Shown here: in pieces, positions 61,726 through 64,000 of the stretch
How the letters are laid out: each line of letters begins with the position of its first letter
How positions within the stretch are numbered: position 1 is the stretch's first letter
DNA from: Pseudoscleropodium purum
Taxonomy: Eukaryota > Streptophyta > Bryopsida > Hypnales > Brachytheciaceae
Assembly: GCA_963969395.1 (NCBI GenBank)
Contig: OZ017797.1
Coordinates: 24,242,001-24,306,000, forward strand
Direction of reading: 5' to 3'
DNA: 64,000 bases
Position numbers and translations under genes: made by a program
Notes under the pieces: model-generated
Database searches by the model: none
Seen by the model: only the letters and a program-made list of their open reading frames with translations
Told to the model about the DNA's origin: nothing

Positions 61726-62922
61726 TTAACCCCTAAAGGTCGGAGACTATGTTTTCACCAAAAACACTCCAAAACTGCCATTTCTAATACAAGCACCAAA
61801 TTTAGATGAAAAACATTTTTGGACACATTCAACCATAGGATCTTGTATTAAACTAGTTTCAAAAGATGTGAAAAAAATTTCAAAATTTTCCACCATGTAG
61901 ATTGCAAGATATTAACGTTTGAAGTGACAATAACCATTTTTGGGTCCTGTGAAAATACGGGCAGCTGCACTTCACAAGGCCACATTTATATGAAAAAATG
62001 TCCAAAATGATGGTGCTTCTTTGCATTCATTTTTGAAGGCAAGTTGGCTACATATTTAAAAAAGTTTAGATCATTTGGAATTGTATAGCATATAGAAAAA
62101 AATAGTAAGTAGCAAGAAATACAAAGTGCTTCAAAACACTAAATTGTTAAGAATTTAATTATAAAATTGAAAAATTCCAGTCCCAATAGTGGTAATGTAG
62201 TAATAAACAATTTCCATCACAGAGCTTTTATTTTTTCAAAAAATATTAAAAATTGAATTAAATAAATGACTCCAAAGTTTATCTTCAAGTGGGGAATCCA
62301 TAACTACCCACAAACTACAAAAATAGTGAAATTAGGTTGCCCCATACTAATTTCTTGACAATCCACACTAAATAAATATTCATTGCTATAGTACAATCAT
62401 GCATTCAATTCAAAACCATGTATATGGTGTAGATTAGTGCACTAGTTTAAAGCCCGGTTCACAAAGTTGCATGTGCTTCCATGTATACAAGCATTTATCC
62501 ATGAGGTAAGTTATCTGAAGCAAGGCAACCTAATTGGAAAGGCAACCTAATTTCACTATTTTGTAACACCTTATAACACCTCACGACTTTCATCTTGTAA
62601 ATCAAAATGGAATGATTCAAAGTTTTCCACATACATATAAATCTAAAAAACCAATTTCAAATTTTTATTTTTGAAAAAAGTGATTTTCTAAAAAAAAATT
62701 GGGTTGCCCGTCAAACATTGAAAATTACATATTATGCAATAACTTTTGATCCATTTAGTTAAAAAATAAATAAAAATTGTTGGGCCTCAAAGCTACTCCT
62801 TATGCACATGTTGTGTGAAAATTTGAGCAAAAGAATAAAAAAAAATCATACATAATGAGCTGCCCAAATTCCCCAAAATCACTATGTTGCTAAAAAACAT
62901 AGTTTGGACCTTTAGGGATTAA
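61726..62922 (+). mobile_element. TTAA-bounded non-autonomous element, family A copy A8 (with nested MITE)
   Basis: The copy with the clearest tips: TTAACCCCTAAAGGTC at 61726 and GGACCTTTAGGGATTAA ending at 62922. The inverted match of the two ends extends, imperfectly, over about 30 bp, including ACTATGTTTT. A separate inverted-repeat element sits inside at 62317-62564. Without it the length is about 950 bp. Confidence 0.82.
62317..62564. mobile_element. ~248 bp MITE (family F) nested in A8
   Basis: Terminal inverted repeats of 24 bp: left 62317-62341 and right 62541-62564 share ATAGTGAAATTAGGTTGCC exactly, the left having one extra A. The insertion splits the family-A landmark that follows CCACAAACTA. 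No coding capacity and no clear target-site duplication by eye. Confidence 0.75.
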
Positions 62923-64000
62923 TGCATAATTCCAAATGATTTTGATTTTGAAAATAAAAATATGATTAAAAGGTGTACTTATATACATACACTAATACAC
63001 AATGCCTTTGTGAATGAAATGTAGCGTATTCAAATTTCAATCATTCATCTTTAATTCACACCAAAAGATTAGATAAGAAAATTTGCATACAAATCAATAA
63101 TGGGTGATTGCAAGAAATAATAGTCCTTTTTTATGTTACACTTAGCATGATGGACTTTTCACCTGCTATAACTTTTGAAGTATGAATTTGATGAACTTGA
63201 ATTTTTAAAAATTGAATGTAGATGTTTTTATTGTAATTATATCCCTTATTTTTATAAATGAAAAAAAAAAATTATATTTAAAAGTCTATTTTGCTAATAT
63301 GTCACACTTTCAAGCTTAGGGATTTATAGTACTATCAAGTATCTAAAATTAATGATCAAGAGTTGAAATTTCTACAGTCTATTTCCATAGTAGGTGGGCA
63401 TATTTAGCATTAGAAGCACCTAAAAATAGATTATTTAATGCTCTCCACGTTTGTACAAATAGCTAAAATAGGTCTCTTTGGTGCATACACCATTGAACAT
63501 TGAAGATGGTTTCAAGCTCATTTTTTTGGTGAAATTTGATCACCATAAAATCCTCACAAATTGCCAACTTTTCATTTGTTTTCTACTATCGTAAATTTAT
63601 CATAAATTAAAATATTGATATATACCTTTTTGTGAAAAACTTAAACATAGTATTGGTGGCTACAATTAAGATTGTGTCGTACACATGAAGCCATTTGTCA
63701 ATAGTACAACAAATCTATAGTATGGTCAATAATCCAAGATTTACGTGAGAGCTTTCCCGTTTAGTAATTGTAATACTCAACATTGAAGTTCCAGTTTGAG
63801 GCAAAATATCCTAAAACTGATCAATCTTTCTTGCAACCACCCTAATATGGTCAATACATCTTGAACATCCAATAGTAGATTTCCTCAAAATCATTCTAAC
63901 TTCTAAGAGACCAAGTGTATATTTAATAGACATTTGAAAATTTACATAATGTTATACAAAATCGATTTTTAATGAATATCTTCAAAATTTTGACACAAGT
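62923..64000. other. AT-rich intergenic DNA to the window end
   Basis: No gene-like frame or recognised repeat boundary. Confidence 0.4.

Noticed and set aside
1..64000. LTR retrotransposons
   Set aside because: No gag, protease, RT or integrase-like frame and no pair of long direct repeats with TG...CA ends was seen by eye; diverged solo LTRs cannot be excluded.

Overview
The window reads as nuclear DNA of a land plant with swimming sperm, most likely a bryophyte (a moss is my best guess). The evidence: introns with canonical GT/AG ends; an Alfin-like PHD protein, which is a plant-only family; a chloroplast ELIP; and a gene matching the ciliary/basal-body protein BBOF1, which flowering plants lack but plants with flagellated sperm would need. 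Genes are short-intron, higher-GC islands in a very AT-rich background full of old non-autonomous repeats. I saw no reverse transcriptase, integrase or transposase reading frame, no tRNA or rRNA, and no CRISPR array.

Layout. 1-2.2 kb: a three-level nest of transposon remnants. 3.6-7.2 kb: Alfin-like gene (+), five exons, complete. 7.3-15.2 kb: AT-rich repeats, including two ~0.9 kb TTAA-bounded elements. 15.5-21 kb: BBOF1 homologue (-), nine proposed exons, with a tandem repeat in its first intron. 21-45 kb: mostly repeats, with a non-AT-rich island at 28.5-30.4 kb lacking a convincing gene, two foldback hairpins (30.4 and 34.8 kb), a 1.9 kb array of CCNAWTWGG-type 9-mers (37.3-39.2 kb) and several more TTAA elements. 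46.0-48.6 kb: a large, nearly intronless gene (+) for a disordered protein with a weak resemblance to the plant DUF688 family. 52.6-54.9 kb: more repeats. 56.7-57.8 kb: ELIP gene (-), two exons, complete, with TATA box. 58.8-64 kb: repeats, including two more TTAA elements.

The genes show no shared pathway: chromatin reading (Alfin-like), sperm cilium (BBOF1), photoprotection (ELIP) and one unknown. The most interesting signal is the repeat landscape. At least nine copies of one ~0.9 kb family (family A) and two of a second (family B) begin TTAACCCCTA and end in the inverted form. One family-A copy sits inside a family-B copy, and the other family-B copy preserves the matching empty site with a single TTAA. 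This argues for TTAA target-site duplication and a piggyBac-like mechanism, which I do not associate with land plants.
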